Shown here: piece by piece, positions 1 to 7,740 of the stretch
Numbering within the stretch: the first letter of the stretch is position 1
How the letters are laid out: the number at the start of each line of letters is the position of its first letter
Source of the DNA: an uncultured Clostridia bacterium
GTDB lineage: Bacteria > Bacillota > Clostridia > Saccharofermentanales > DTU023
NCBI GenBank assembly: GCA_947254895.1
Contig: CAMYEY010000022.1
Span: forward strand, 1-17,605
Direction of reading: 5' to 3'
DNA length: 17,605 nucleotides
Made by a program: the position numbers and the translations under genes
Notes under the pieces: generated by a model
Databases searched by the model: none
What the model saw: only the letters and a program-made list of their open reading frames with translations
What the model was told of the DNA's origin: nothing

Positions 1-578
1 GGTATATCACTTCCTGTAAAAAAATTAAGTATATGTTCCCAAAGGCTCACGCTGTAGCCTATCTTATATCGGCTTTAAGAATAGCCTGGTTTAAGGTTTA
101 TTATCCGGAAGCTTATTATTGTGCCTTTTTCACCATTAGGGCAACAGATTTTTCGGGCGAAGACCTCTGCCTACCGGCTGATCAAGTTAGGGATAAAAGG
201 GCTAAACAAAGGCAAAATTGGAATCAGCTTTCAAGCCAGGAGCAAAAAAGACATTTTTATTTAGAACTTGTGGAAGAGATGCAGGCCAGGGGGATAGATT
301 TCTTACCTTTTGACCTGATGAAGTCTAAGGCTGTTGAGTTTTATTCTCCCGAAAAGGGACTGATCAGGCCTCCTTTTAACGCTATAAATAGCATTAGCGA
401 TAGCATGGCTACTCAGATTGTACAGGCTAGGGAAGCAGGTGGGGACTTCAAAAATCAGGAAGAACTCGCCAGAAGATCAGGGCTCGGTCAGGCGGCTATG
501 GCAGCACTCGGCGCAGTGGGTCTTTTGAGAGACTTGCCTGAGTCGGCTCAAATTGATCTTTTCTCCTTGTTAAAGTAG
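1..578 (+). CDS. polC: DNA polymerase III PolC-type alpha subunit, C-terminal fragment (5' end outside window)
   Basis: PolC is the replicative DNA polymerase of low-GC Gram-positives. Only about the last 191 residues are present. The reading frame is open from base 3, and the residues before the first ATG (base 33) already belong to the protein, so that ATG is internal. The segment CKKIKYMFPKAHAVAY at the left edge matches the conserved PolC stretch near the end of the polymerase domain, followed by the AWFKVYYPEAYYCAFFT region. The IRPPFNAI segment and the helix-hairpin-helix-like tail agree with the PolC C-terminus. The last residues include QIDLF (bases 549-563), which fits the QxxLF-type sliding-clamp-binding motif known at the PolC C-terminus. 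priA follows 49 bases downstream on the same strand. The stop is TAG at 576-578. No clear terminator follows. Confidence 0.93.
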   Translation, partial: YITSCKKIKYMFPKAHAVAYLISALRIAWFKVYYPEAYYCAFFTIRATDFSGEDLCLPADQVRDKRAKQRQNWNQLSSQEQKRHFYLELVEEMQARGIDFLPFDLMKSKAVEFYSPEKGLIRPPFNAINSISDSMATQIVQAREAGGDFKNQEELARRSGLGQAAMAALGAVGLLRDLPESAQIDLFSLLK

Positions 579-627
579 TGATTACTGGCCTATGGATCAG
601 TGATGAAGTCATATAGGTTGTTGAGCT

Positions 628-2907
628 ATGATGGTTGATGAATTAACTAATAAAATTACAAAAAAATATCTCACTGTCTTTTTGTTGGATGCTAGTCTGG
701 ATTTCGACAAGCCGTATAATTATTTACCCTTAACGGACGAAGTGATGTACCTTGGACAGCTTGTAGAAGTTCCTTTTGGCAAGGGCAACTCCTTGCGGCG
801 TGCTGTCATAGTAGACCAAGCTGATAGTTGTCAGTACAAGCAGGTTAAACAGGTTGCAAGTACCTTGATCAGTCGTCCCGTCTATTTACCCGATCAAATT
901 GAACTCGCCAGGGAAATGAAAAGACGGTACTTTTGCACATATGGCCAGGCTCTCAAGACAATTAGCCCGCCGGCTGTTTTTGCGGTTGGTAAAAAAAAGA
1001 GCAAAGCTTGCCGTTTAACGGATCGCGATGAGGCTTTGGAACTCTTATCCGGTAATGCCTTGACCAGCCTGCAACAAGAACGGGTTGTTGAAATGTTGGT
1101 TCAGCTAGGCTCTGCCTTGGTTCAAGAAGTTACACAAGCTTGCCAGGTTAGCGTCTCTACCCTTAATACGCTTGCCAAAAAAAATATAATAGAATTTTAT
1201 CAGCAAAAGGTTGACCGCAAATATGAAGACTTTGAATTGTGGCAAGAAGATCCCATAGACCACTTGAATTCAGACCAGAAAGCAGCCCTGGAGGGGGTTT
1301 TGGATTTGAAAGACCAGGATCTTATGCTGCGAGAAGCCATGCTCTTAGGGGTCACGGGATCAGGTAAAACTGAGGTCTACCTCCGATTGGCTGAGCAAGT
1401 TTTAGCACAGGGGCAAACTGCCATTGTTTTGGTTCCTGAAATTTCATTAACCCCCCTGATGATCAGCCGATTTTTAAATCGTTTTTCTGACCAAGTGGCT
1501 ATTTGGCATAGTCGCCTCACCGCTACTCAGAGATTTGAACAATGGGAGAAAATTTTACGCGGAGATAAAAAAATTGTTGTAGGGGCCCGTTCTGCTATTT
1601 TTGCACCCTTGAAAAATATAGGTCTAATCGTAATTGACGAAGAACAAGAAAATTCTTATACCTCTGAAAGCATTCCCCGCTATAAGGCCCATGAAATCGG
1701 ACGGATAAGGTCCGTTCAACATAAGGCTGTGTTAGTTTTAGGATCTGCTACCCCTTCTATTGAAAGTTTCTATAGAACAGATATAAAAAAAAGCAGGCTT
1801 TTCTCTCTACCACAGAGAGCCAAGGCAGCCCCGTTACCCCTAGTTCACCTAGTACAAATGAAAGAACAGTATGGAAGAGATGACTTTGACCATGTTTTTA
1901 GCCAGCAACTTGCCGAAAATTTAGCAGAATGCTTTGCTGAAGGTGGTCAAGCTATGCTCTTCCTTAATAGACGAGGACTTAGTTCAGCCCTGCAATGCAG
2001 GGATTGTGGTCAGGCTGTTACCTGTCCTCACTGTGAGGTTGCGTTGACTAGACATCTAAATAGATATGACAAAAACTACAAGAGGTTGATCTGTCATTAT
2101 TGTGGCCATGTTGAACCTGTAACTACAACTTGCCCTCGCTGCGGATCGACACATATGGAAAGCTGTGGCATGGGCACTCAGATGGTTGAAGATGCTTTTA
2201 ACAAGCGTTTCCCATCCTACAAGGCTATTCGGATGGACTATGATACCACCATAGGACCGGATAGCCACCAGAATATCCTGGATAGTTTTAGACAGGGTGA
2301 GGCCAACTGTTTGATTGGTACTCAGATGATTGCTAAGGGGCATGACTTCCCTAATGTCAGAACAGTTGGCATTTTAGGCGTTGATTCGATGCTGTATACC
2401 GGTAGTTATAAGGCGGAGGAGCGGGCTTTCCAACTTATTACTCAGGCTGCCGGCCGGTCAGGTAGGTCAGATCGCAGGGGAGATGTTTTTGTTCAAGGTT
2501 TTAATTTGGACAATTATGCAATCCATAATGCAGCAAAACAAGATTATGCAAATTTTTATAAAATAGAACTGCAAAATCGCTTGCGAGCAGGTTTTCCTCC
2601 ATTCCTTGAAATCGGTTTAGCTATGTTTCAAGCCTGGAACGAGGAGCGGGCAAAACTTGAGGCAACATCTATGTATAGGATGCTGGAAGCTTGCCTTAAA
2701 GCTAATCCTGAACAATTTAGCAATACTTTTGTTTTTCCTCCAGCTCCGGCTCCCATAGCTAAGTTGAGAAACAAATATAGGTATAGGCTCATTGTAAAGA
2801 GTGACCAAAAACTTAAGATTTCCAGATTGTTTCACCTTGAAACAAGGAGGCCAAAGGGAGAGGGGGTCTCTCTCTATCTCGATATCAATCCGGAACATAT
2901 GTTATGA
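628..2907 (+). CDS. priA: Primosomal protein N' (replication restart helicase PriA)
   Basis: PriA is a 3'-to-5' superfamily 2 DNA helicase that recognises stalled forks and reloads the replicative helicase. The 759-residue length is normal. An N-terminal DNA-binding domain (about residues 15-110) precedes the helicase core. Walker A is GVTGSGKT at residues 241-248. Walker B is DEEQ at 337-340, where many PriA proteins have DEEH. Four CxxC pairs form the zinc-binding insert: C457/C460, C466/C469, C489/C492 and C502/C505. The helicase C-terminal motifs (GTQMIAKGHDFPNV, QAAGRSGR) are intact, followed by the GFPPF and FPPAPAPIAKLRNKYR C-terminal region. The ATG at 628 is followed directly by a second ATG; the ribosome site is weak (GTTGAG-like). 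def lies 61 bases downstream. In many Firmicutes priA heads the def-fmt-rsmB-rlmN block, as here. Confidence 0.97.
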   Translation: MMVDELTNKITKKYLTVFLLDASLDFDKPYNYLPLTDEVMYLGQLVEVPFGKGNSLRRAVIVDQADSCQYKQVKQVASTLISRPVYLPDQIELAREMKRRYFCTYGQALKTISPPAVFAVGKKKSKACRLTDRDEALELLSGNALTSLQQERVVEMLVQLGSALVQEVTQACQVSVSTLNTLAKKNIIEFYQQKVDRKYEDFELWQEDPIDHLNSDQKAALEGVLDLKDQDLMLREAMLLGVTGSGKTEVYLRLAEQVLAQGQTAIVLVPEISLTPLMISRFLNRFSDQVAIWHSRLTATQRFEQWEKILRGDKKIVVGARSAIFAPLKNIGLIVIDEEQENSYTSESIPRYKAHEIGRIRSVQHKAVLVLGSATPSIESFYRTDIKKSRLFSLPQRAKAAPLPLVHLVQMKEQYGRDDFDHVFSQQLAENLAECFAEGGQAMLFLNRRGLSSALQCRDCGQAVTCPHCEVALTRHLNRYDKNYKRLICHYCGHVEPVTTTCPRCGSTHMESCGMGTQMVEDAFNKRFPSYKAIRMDYDTTIGPDSHQNILDSFRQGEANCLIGTQMIAKGHDFPNVRTVGILGVDSMLYTGSYKAEERAFQLITQAAGRSGRSDRRGDVFVQGFNLDNYAIHNAAKQDYANFYKIELQNRLRAGFPPFLEIGLAMFQAWNEERAKLEATSMYRMLEACLKANPEQFSNTFVFPPAPAPIAKLRNKYRYRLIVKSDQKLKISRLFHLETRRPKGEGVSLYLDINPEHML

Positions 2908-2968
2908 TATTTTAAAAATTTTAAGTTAACATAATAGGAGTAATTATTGTCAAAAGAAAGAAGGAAAT

Positions 2969-3514
2969 ATGGCACTAAGGAACATCGTAACAATTGGTGG
3001 TTTTGGCGAAGAGGCACTCCACAAAAAGGCTAGAGAAATAAAGCGTTTTGACGAGAGACTCAAGACTTTAGCGGAGGACATGATAGAAACGATGCATGCC
3101 AATGATGGTATCGGACTAGCTGGCAACCAGGTGGGGATGTTGAAGCGCATGTTTGTTATGAATGTAGAGCCAGATTATGAAAGGGGCAAAGATCTTGTCG
3201 TGATCAATCCTCAGTTGAGTGATTTAGAAGGTGAAGATATCGATTTTGAAGGTTGTTTGTCTTTACCGCAAAAGTATGGCCGGGTCAAGAGGGCCAGCAA
3301 GCTTAGACTGACCTATCAAGATTTGACCGGCGAAAAACATGAACTTGAGGCGGAAGGGCTGATGGCCCGATGCATTCAACACGAATATGACCATCTAGAT
3401 GGGATTATGTTTACAGAAAAGATGATTGGCCCATTGGTCAGTCAGCAGGAACTTGAAGCCCAAGCAGAAGCAAACAGGGCACATAACAAGACCGAGGGCC
3501 GGGATGAAAAATAA
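2969..3514 (+). CDS. def: Peptide deformylase
   Basis: This metalloenzyme removes the formyl group from the N-terminal methionine of new proteins at the ribosome. All three family motifs are present in 181 residues: GIGLAGNQ at 47-54 (motif 1, with Gly at the second Ala position of the usual GxGxAAxQ), EGCLSLP at 94-100 (metal ligand C96), and HEYDH at 138-142 (metal ligands H138 and H142, catalytic E139). The ATG at 2969 is preceded by a purine-rich AAGAAGGAAAT ribosome site. The C-terminal coding end overlaps the start of fmt by 11 bases, so translation of the two is probably coupled. Def undoes the formylation to which Fmt commits each initiator Met-tRNA. The start could not reasonably be moved upstream, because the sequence reads well from MALRNIVTIG. 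Confidence 0.97.
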   Translation: MALRNIVTIGGFGEEALHKKAREIKRFDERLKTLAEDMIETMHANDGIGLAGNQVGMLKRMFVMNVEPDYERGKDLVVINPQLSDLEGEDIDFEGCLSLPQKYGRVKRASKLRLTYQDLTGEKHELEAEGLMARCIQHEYDHLDGIMFTEKMIGPLVSQQELEAQAEANRAHNKTEGRDEK

Positions 3515-4448
3515 GGGTGAGAAAAGATTAGTTTACCTAGCTACGCCTGATTTCTCCGTACCTGCTCTCGCGGCACTGGTTGAGAACGGCTATAAGATTG
3601 TCTCTGTAGTGAGCCAGCCCAATAAAGCCCAAGGGAGAAAGCAACTGATCATGGATACACCGGTAGCTGCCTATGCTAAGGCAAATTCCTTGCCCCTATT
3701 TCAGCCTGAATCCATCAATAGTCCTGAGGCGGTAGCTTATTTGCAAGATTTGCAGCCTGACTTAATTATTACAGCAGCCTATGGTCAAATTTTACGTTCT
3801 CAAGTGTTAAATTTACCCAGACTAGGTTGCATGAATATCCATGCCTCTCTTTTGCCCCGCTATAGGGGTGCAGCACCCATTAATGCAGCGATTATAGACG
3901 GTGAGAAGAAAACAGGGATAACTCTTATGGCTATGGATGAAGGTTGTGATACAGGAGATATACTTTATCAGGCTGAGTTAACCATAGACCCGGAGGATAC
4001 AGCCGGTAGTCTTTTTAGCAAGTTAGCTGATCTGGGTGCTAGCTCTATTATCAAGTTTCTGCCGGATTTTTTTACTGGTAATTTTACAAGGGTCAAGCAA
4101 GACGAGACCTCAGCTACAAAAGCTCCTAAAATGACTAGAGAGACAGGCTTGGTGAACTGGGATGAGGGGGTGGACAAGCTTGACTGTTTAATCAGGGGCT
4201 GTCAACCTTGGCCGGGATCTTATAGTTTTTTTCAGGGACAAAGGCTTAAGATTTATTCTGCTAAACCTTTACCTGAAAGGAAATCTGACCTTCCTCCGGG
4301 TTCAATCGTTGACTGCCATAAGGGCTTAACCATTAGTTGTGGGCAGGGGTGCTTGCTCCTTCAAGAAATTCAGTTTGCTTCTGGCAAAAGAATGGATTCT
4401 AGTGTATGTTCACACAATTTTTCAGTTGGCCAGAAGCTAGGTAATTAG
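3504..4448 (+). CDS. fmt: Methionyl-tRNA formyltransferase
   Basis: Fmt transfers a formyl group from 10-formyl-tetrahydrofolate to initiator Met-tRNA. I place the start at the ATG at 3504, giving 314 residues, close to the 315 of the E. coli enzyme. A longer reading from 3426 would add 26 residues that only read through def in another frame. The catalytic triad is N111, H113 and D149, matching E. coli N106, H108 and D144 by motif. SLLPRYRGAAPI (from residue 115) is the family signature. The N-terminal Rossmann-like domain starts with VYLATPDFSVPAL. The C-terminal tRNA-binding OB-like domain begins near the GLVNWDEGVDKLDCLIRGCQ segment and is complete. The start lies inside the last codons of def, with a GAGG element a few bases upstream. 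A zinc peptidase gene follows after 47 bases. Confidence 0.96.
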   Translation: MKNKGEKRLVYLATPDFSVPALAALVENGYKIVSVVSQPNKAQGRKQLIMDTPVAAYAKANSLPLFQPESINSPEAVAYLQDLQPDLIITAAYGQILRSQVLNLPRLGCMNIHASLLPRYRGAAPINAAIIDGEKKTGITLMAMDEGCDTGDILYQAELTIDPEDTAGSLFSKLADLGASSIIKFLPDFFTGNFTRVKQDETSATKAPKMTRETGLVNWDEGVDKLDCLIRGCQPWPGSYSFFQGQRLKIYSAKPLPERKSDLPPGSIVDCHKGLTISCGQGCLLLQEIQFASGKRMDSSVCSHNFSVGQKLGN

Positions 4449-4495
4449 TGGGACCGGCAAGGGGCTTACTTACGGATAGGTAAGAGGAAAAGAAT

Positions 4496-5191
4496 ATGGT
4501 TTATTGGTTTCTAATGATCTTGTGTTTTATTTTTAGTATGGCCGCCCAGGCTAGAGTTAAGTCTACTTTCAATAAGTATAGTCGTGTCATGGCTAAGGCC
4601 GATCTTACAGGCGAACAAGCCGCCTTGAAGATTTTACGCCTCTATAGCTTGCCGGTTAGGGTAGAGGGTATAAGTGGGAGCTTGACTGACCACTACGATC
4701 CCAGGGGAAAGGTTTTACGGCTTTCTGATGTCACTAGAAATTCAAGCTCTATAGCTGCTATAGGGGTGGCAGCTCATGAGGCCGGTCATGCCATTCAAGA
4801 CGGGGTTCATTACCTGCCTAACACCATCAGATCATCCCTAGTTCCATTGGCTAATATTGGCTCAACCGGGGGACCTTATTTAGCCATCATAGGGGTCATG
4901 CTTAATAGCTATAGTGATCATATCGGTTTAACTATAGCCTATGTTGGGCTGGCCCTCTACCTCTTTGCCTTTGCCTTTTATATTGTGACCCTGCCGGTCG
5001 AATTTAATGCCAGCAGTAGAGCCATTAAGGTACTGGGTGAGTCAGGTATGCTTGATCCTGATGAATTAAAAGGGGCAAAGAAAGTTTTATCAGCTGCAGC
5101 CATGACCTATGTGGCTTCGGCAGCTTCTGCCTTGATTACCTTATTACGTCTTTTTTTCATTGTAGGTAGCAGCAGGGATAGGTCCTCGTAA
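4496..5191 (+). CDS. Membrane zinc metallopeptidase, YugP family
   Basis: This is a putative membrane-embedded zinc peptidase of the neutral zinc metallopeptidase family (Pfam Zn_peptidase_2; YugP in B. subtilis). Its substrate is unknown. The zinc-binding HExxH motif is HEAGH at residues 94-98. The likely third ligand is E169 in the conserved LPVEFNASSRA segment. Hydrophobic segments lie at about 3-19, 121-136, 145-166 and 204-223, consistent with several membrane passes and the active site near the membrane. The 231-residue length is normal for the family. The ATG at 4496 has a GAGG ribosome site 7 bases upstream. The gene sits between fmt and rsmB, the same position it holds in many Firmicutes, and its stop is one base from the rsmB start, which suggests one transcript. 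Confidence 0.92.
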   Translation: MVYWFLMILCFIFSMAAQARVKSTFNKYSRVMAKADLTGEQAALKILRLYSLPVRVEGISGSLTDHYDPRGKVLRLSDVTRNSSSIAAIGVAAHEAGHAIQDGVHYLPNTIRSSLVPLANIGSTGGPYLAIIGVMLNSYSDHIGLTIAYVGLALYLFAFAFYIVTLPVEFNASSRAIKVLGESGMLDPDELKGAKKVLSAAAMTYVASAASALITLLRLFFIVGSSRDRSS

Positions 5192-5192
5192 A

Positions 5193-6587
5193 ATGCTTGA
5201 CTATGATCGGCCTCGAGCCTTAGCTGTTCAAGCCTTACAGCAGGTTACTGAGACGGGGGCCTTTGCCAATGAAGTTCTAAATAGACTTTTTGACCAAAGT
5301 GACCTCAAGGAACTTGACCGAAATTTTACCTCAGCCTTGGTTTATGGTGTCCTTGATTATTTGCCCTACCTTGATCATGTTATCAGCTGCCATTCCCATT
5401 ATGGTCTGGATAGGATTGATTCTTGTATCCTCAATATCCTTCGCCTAGGCGTTTGGCAGATAGAGTTTTCAGACCAGATTCCAAATTCAGCAGCGGTAAA
5501 TGAAGCTGTTAAATTGACAGGATATTTTGGTCGGGCACGGCTATCTTCCTTTGTTAATGCGGTCTTAAGAAATGCTATTCGCCATCCGGTTCAGCTGAAA
5601 AACAAACAGGTCAACCTAAAGTATGGCATGACTCCGGAACTTTATGGCCTCTATAGAAAATGGTTTGGTGAAAAAGAAGGACAGGCAATCCTGACCTCCT
5701 ATCTTAAAAAGCGTGATAGTTACAGTTTGCTTTTTTTAGGTAAAGCTGAGGATGAAGCGAGGTGGCTAGAACGGGTTTTAGATAAAGGCTTTAAGCTAGA
5801 GCCGGGTTACCTTCTGGAGGGGGCTTACCGGATATCGGGGTTGACGCGTTTAGAGGACCTCCCGGGCTTTCGGGAAGGTCTGATTTATATCCAGGATGAA
5901 TCATCGATGTTGGTAGCTGAAACCCTCAGAATTAGCAAAGCTCGGACTTTGTTGGATGCCTGTGCCGGCCAGGGAGGGAAAACTATAGCCTTTCTAAGTC
6001 GCAAAACTAACCTGAAAATTACCTGCCTTGAACCAAACCTGAACCGCTATCAGGGCTTTATTGAAAATTTTAATCGCTTGGGCTTGGAAAAGATCCAACA
6101 CCCACCGGAGATATACAGGTTGGATTTAAAGAACTATGCTAAAAAAGCGAAAAAAAACAACTTAAAATTTGATCAAGTCTTGCTTGATGTCCCTTGCAGT
6201 GGGCTTGGTGTGCTAAGTCATAAGCCGGAGATAAAGCAAGGGTTAAGCTATAATAAACTTCAGGAATTTCCGACCTTACAGCTATCTCTCCTTGAGGAGG
6301 CTGGTGACTTAGTTTCAGAAAAAGGATACCTTGTTTATTCAACATGTACCTTGAACCCTGATGAAAACCAAGGGGTTATTAAGACTTTTTTGGCTGGACA
6401 GCAAGGACGGGAATTTAGCACTGTAGATGTTAATCCTCTCATAGATAGGATAAAATCTCCCTATAAGCTTAGTGTACAGGAGGGGATCAACCAGTATGGC
6501 CTAACTTTGAGGCCGGACAAATTGCCCGTAGATGGTTTTTTTATTGCCTGCCTGCAGAAGCAAGGAGGAAGGTTAGAAGATGCCTGA
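5193..6587 (+). CDS. rsmB: 16S rRNA (cytosine-967-C5)-methyltransferase RsmB
   Basis: RsmB methylates C967 (E. coli numbering) of 16S rRNA using S-adenosylmethionine. The first roughly 130 residues are a NusB-like RNA-binding domain (the ALVYGVLDYLPYLDHVI and NSAAVNEAVKL segments). The C-terminal half is a Rossmann-fold methyltransferase with the SAM loop DACAGQGGKT at 255-264. Both family cysteines are present: C335 in the VPCSG motif and C385 in the YSTCT motif; these are the catalytic nucleophile and the base-release cysteine of this class. The 464-residue length fits. The ATG at 5193 begins one base after the peptidase stop with no strong ribosome site, so translational coupling is likely. 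The 3' end overlaps rlmN by 8 bases. Confidence 0.95.
   Translation: MLDYDRPRALAVQALQQVTETGAFANEVLNRLFDQSDLKELDRNFTSALVYGVLDYLPYLDHVISCHSHYGLDRIDSCILNILRLGVWQIEFSDQIPNSAAVNEAVKLTGYFGRARLSSFVNAVLRNAIRHPVQLKNKQVNLKYGMTPELYGLYRKWFGEKEGQAILTSYLKKRDSYSLLFLGKAEDEARWLERVLDKGFKLEPGYLLEGAYRISGLTRLEDLPGFREGLIYIQDESSMLVAETLRISKARTLLDACAGQGGKTIAFLSRKTNLKITCLEPNLNRYQGFIENFNRLGLEKIQHPPEIYRLDLKNYAKKAKKNNLKFDQVLLDVPCSGLGVLSHKPEIKQGLSYNKLQEFPTLQLSLLEEAGDLVSEKGYLVYSTCTLNPDENQGVIKTFLAGQQGREFSTVDVNPLIDRIKSPYKLSVQEGINQYGLTLRPDKLPVDGFFIACLQKQGGRLEDA
6562..6568 (+). promoter_or_regulatory. Strong ribosome binding site of rlmN
   Basis: AAGGAGG lies inside the last codons of rsmB, 11 bases before the ATG at 6580. 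It supports that ATG as the rlmN start and shows that rlmN is translated from within the rsmB message. Confidence 0.75.
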
Positions 6588-7623
6588 GATTCAGAAAAAA
6601 ATATTTTATGATTATGATCGACCGGCCTTGGCTGAGCTGGCCAAAGCATATAAGTGGCCCAAATTTCGTTTGAATCAACTTTTAGATTGGCAGGCCAAAT
6701 GTGCTTTTGAGCTCGATCATTTGACCAACATTCCTAAAAATATGCGAGAACAACTGGATGAAGCTATGTACTGGCCTGCAATCAAGGTTTCTAAGCTCGA
6801 AAGCTCTAAGGTAGAACCGGTCAATAAATATCTATTTGCTTTGGCCGATGGTAACCTGATCGAAACTGTTTCAATGCATTACTCCTATGGGCACTCCATT
6901 TGCCTGACCACACAGGTTGGTTGCCGCATGAACTGTCATTTTTGTGCCTCTGCAAAGCTAGGTCTTAAGCGTAATCTTTCTGCTGGAGAGATGTTAGCTC
7001 AAATTGCTGCGGTTGCAAGAATCGAGCAATCTCGTGTTAGCCACCTGGTTCTGATGGGGATAGGTGAGCCGCTTGATAATTATGGAGAACTTATTAAGTT
7101 TTTAAAAAATCTTAAATCTGATGATGGGATTAAGGTGAGTATGCGCAACATTACCATTTCTACTTGTGGTTTGGTTCCGGCTGTCAAAAAATTAGCAGGT
7201 GAAGGCTTGCCCGTAACCTTGGCCATATCCCTGCATGCGCCGGACCAGGCCACACGCAATTTACTCATGCCGATAGCTCACCATTACCCTATAGATGAGA
7301 TAATTGATGCAGCTGACTATTACCAGAGGGAGACTGGACGCAGGGTTAGCTATGAATATACCCTGTTTAAAGGGATTAATGATAGCCCTATCCAGGCTAG
7401 AGCTCTGGCAAAACTCTTAGCTAAGCGCAAGTCACACATCAATTTAATTCCCGCTAATAAGGTTCCGGATTCAGAGTGGACTAGGCCGGAGGAACCTGTG
7501 ATCAAAAATTTTCAAAAAATATTACTTGACCATGGATTAAATGCAACGGTACGTTATTCAGCGGGTCAGGATATCACTGCTGCTTGTGGCCAACTCCGCC
7601 GTCAAAATAGTCCTGGTAAATAG
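6580..7623 (+). CDS. rlmN: 23S rRNA (adenine-2503-C2)/tRNA (adenine-37-C2)-methyltransferase RlmN
   Basis: RlmN is a radical-SAM enzyme that methylates C2 of A2503 in 23S rRNA, and A37 of some tRNAs in E. coli. The [4Fe-4S] cluster motif CxxxCxxC is C115, C119 and C122. The two mechanistic cysteines correspond to C108 (in CLTTQVGC, matching E. coli C118) and C336 (in AACGQL, matching E. coli C355). The MGIGEPLDNY and SLHAPDQATRNLLMP segments are typical for the family. The 347-residue length is normal. C336 being intact argues against loss of function. The related Cfr resistance enzymes share this core, but the position directly after rsmB and before stp/prkC is that of the housekeeping rlmN. 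The start overlaps the rsmB end. A 117-base gap follows. Confidence 0.96.
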   Translation: MPEIQKKIFYDYDRPALAELAKAYKWPKFRLNQLLDWQAKCAFELDHLTNIPKNMREQLDEAMYWPAIKVSKLESSKVEPVNKYLFALADGNLIETVSMHYSYGHSICLTTQVGCRMNCHFCASAKLGLKRNLSAGEMLAQIAAVARIEQSRVSHLVLMGIGEPLDNYGELIKFLKNLKSDDGIKVSMRNITISTCGLVPAVKKLAGEGLPVTLAISLHAPDQATRNLLMPIAHHYPIDEIIDAADYYQRETGRRVSYEYTLFKGINDSPIQARALAKLLAKRKSHINLIPANKVPDSEWTRPEEPVIKNFQKILLDHGLNATVRYSAGQDITAACGQLRRQNSPGK

Positions 7624-7653
7624 CCGCGAATTATGCGTGAAAGGCCTGTATTC

Positions 7654-7682
7654 TTGCCTAGTTTACTACTTTATTATAAAAT
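7654..7682 (+). promoter_or_regulatory. Candidate sigma-A-type promoter upstream of stp-prkC
   Basis: TTGCCT (7654-7659) and TAAAAT (7677-7682) are separated by 17 bases in the only sizeable gap of the + strand block (7624-7740). The match is 4 of 6 for the -35 box and 5 of 6 for the -10 box. If real, it would let the phosphatase, kinase and following genes be transcribed separately from the translation and rRNA-modification genes upstream. The region is AT-rich, so a chance match is possible. Confidence 0.4.
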
Positions 7683-7706
7683 ATGAATTTGCAAATGTAA
7701 TGTTAT

Positions 7707-7722
7707 TCCAATAAAAATTGGA
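7707..7722. repeat. Perfect 6-bp inverted repeat in the leader of stp
   Basis: TCCAAT-AAAA-ATTGGA is a perfect two-fold symmetric element with a four-base centre. It lies downstream of the candidate promoter and about 18 bases before the ATG at 7741. It could be a small RNA hairpin or a dimeric regulator site. There is no T-run after it, so it is not an intrinsic terminator. It is short and AT-rich, so chance cannot be excluded. Confidence 0.4.
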
Positions 7723-7740
7723 CATGTGAAAGAGTTAAGT

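Noticed and set aside
589..617. Inverted repeat CCTAT...ATAGG between polC and priA, considered as a terminator
   Set aside because: The stem is only 5 bp with a long loop and no T-run, so termination is unlikely.
2056..2343. Minus-strand reading frame inside priA (and similar antisense frames inside prkC, asd, rsgA and rpe)
   Set aside because: They lie wholly inside well-supported genes, lack recognisable motifs and show no convincing ribosome sites.
2908..2968. AT-rich gap before def, considered as a promoter (CATAAT at 2930-2935)
   Set aside because: No acceptable -35 box lies at the right distance; the AT-rich content alone explains the match.
3426..3503. A 26-residue N-terminal extension of Fmt
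   Set aside because: It reads through the end of def in another frame and has no family similarity. The ATG at 3504 gives the normal length and motif positions.
6580..7623. Cfr-type resistance methyltransferase
   Set aside because: It sits in the standard rsmB-rlmN-stp position and its motifs and length fit housekeeping RlmN. A Cfr assignment would need a phylogeny that I cannot run.
7726..7740. GTG start for stp
   Set aside because: No ribosome site precedes it, while the ATG at 7741 has one and gives the usual N-terminus.
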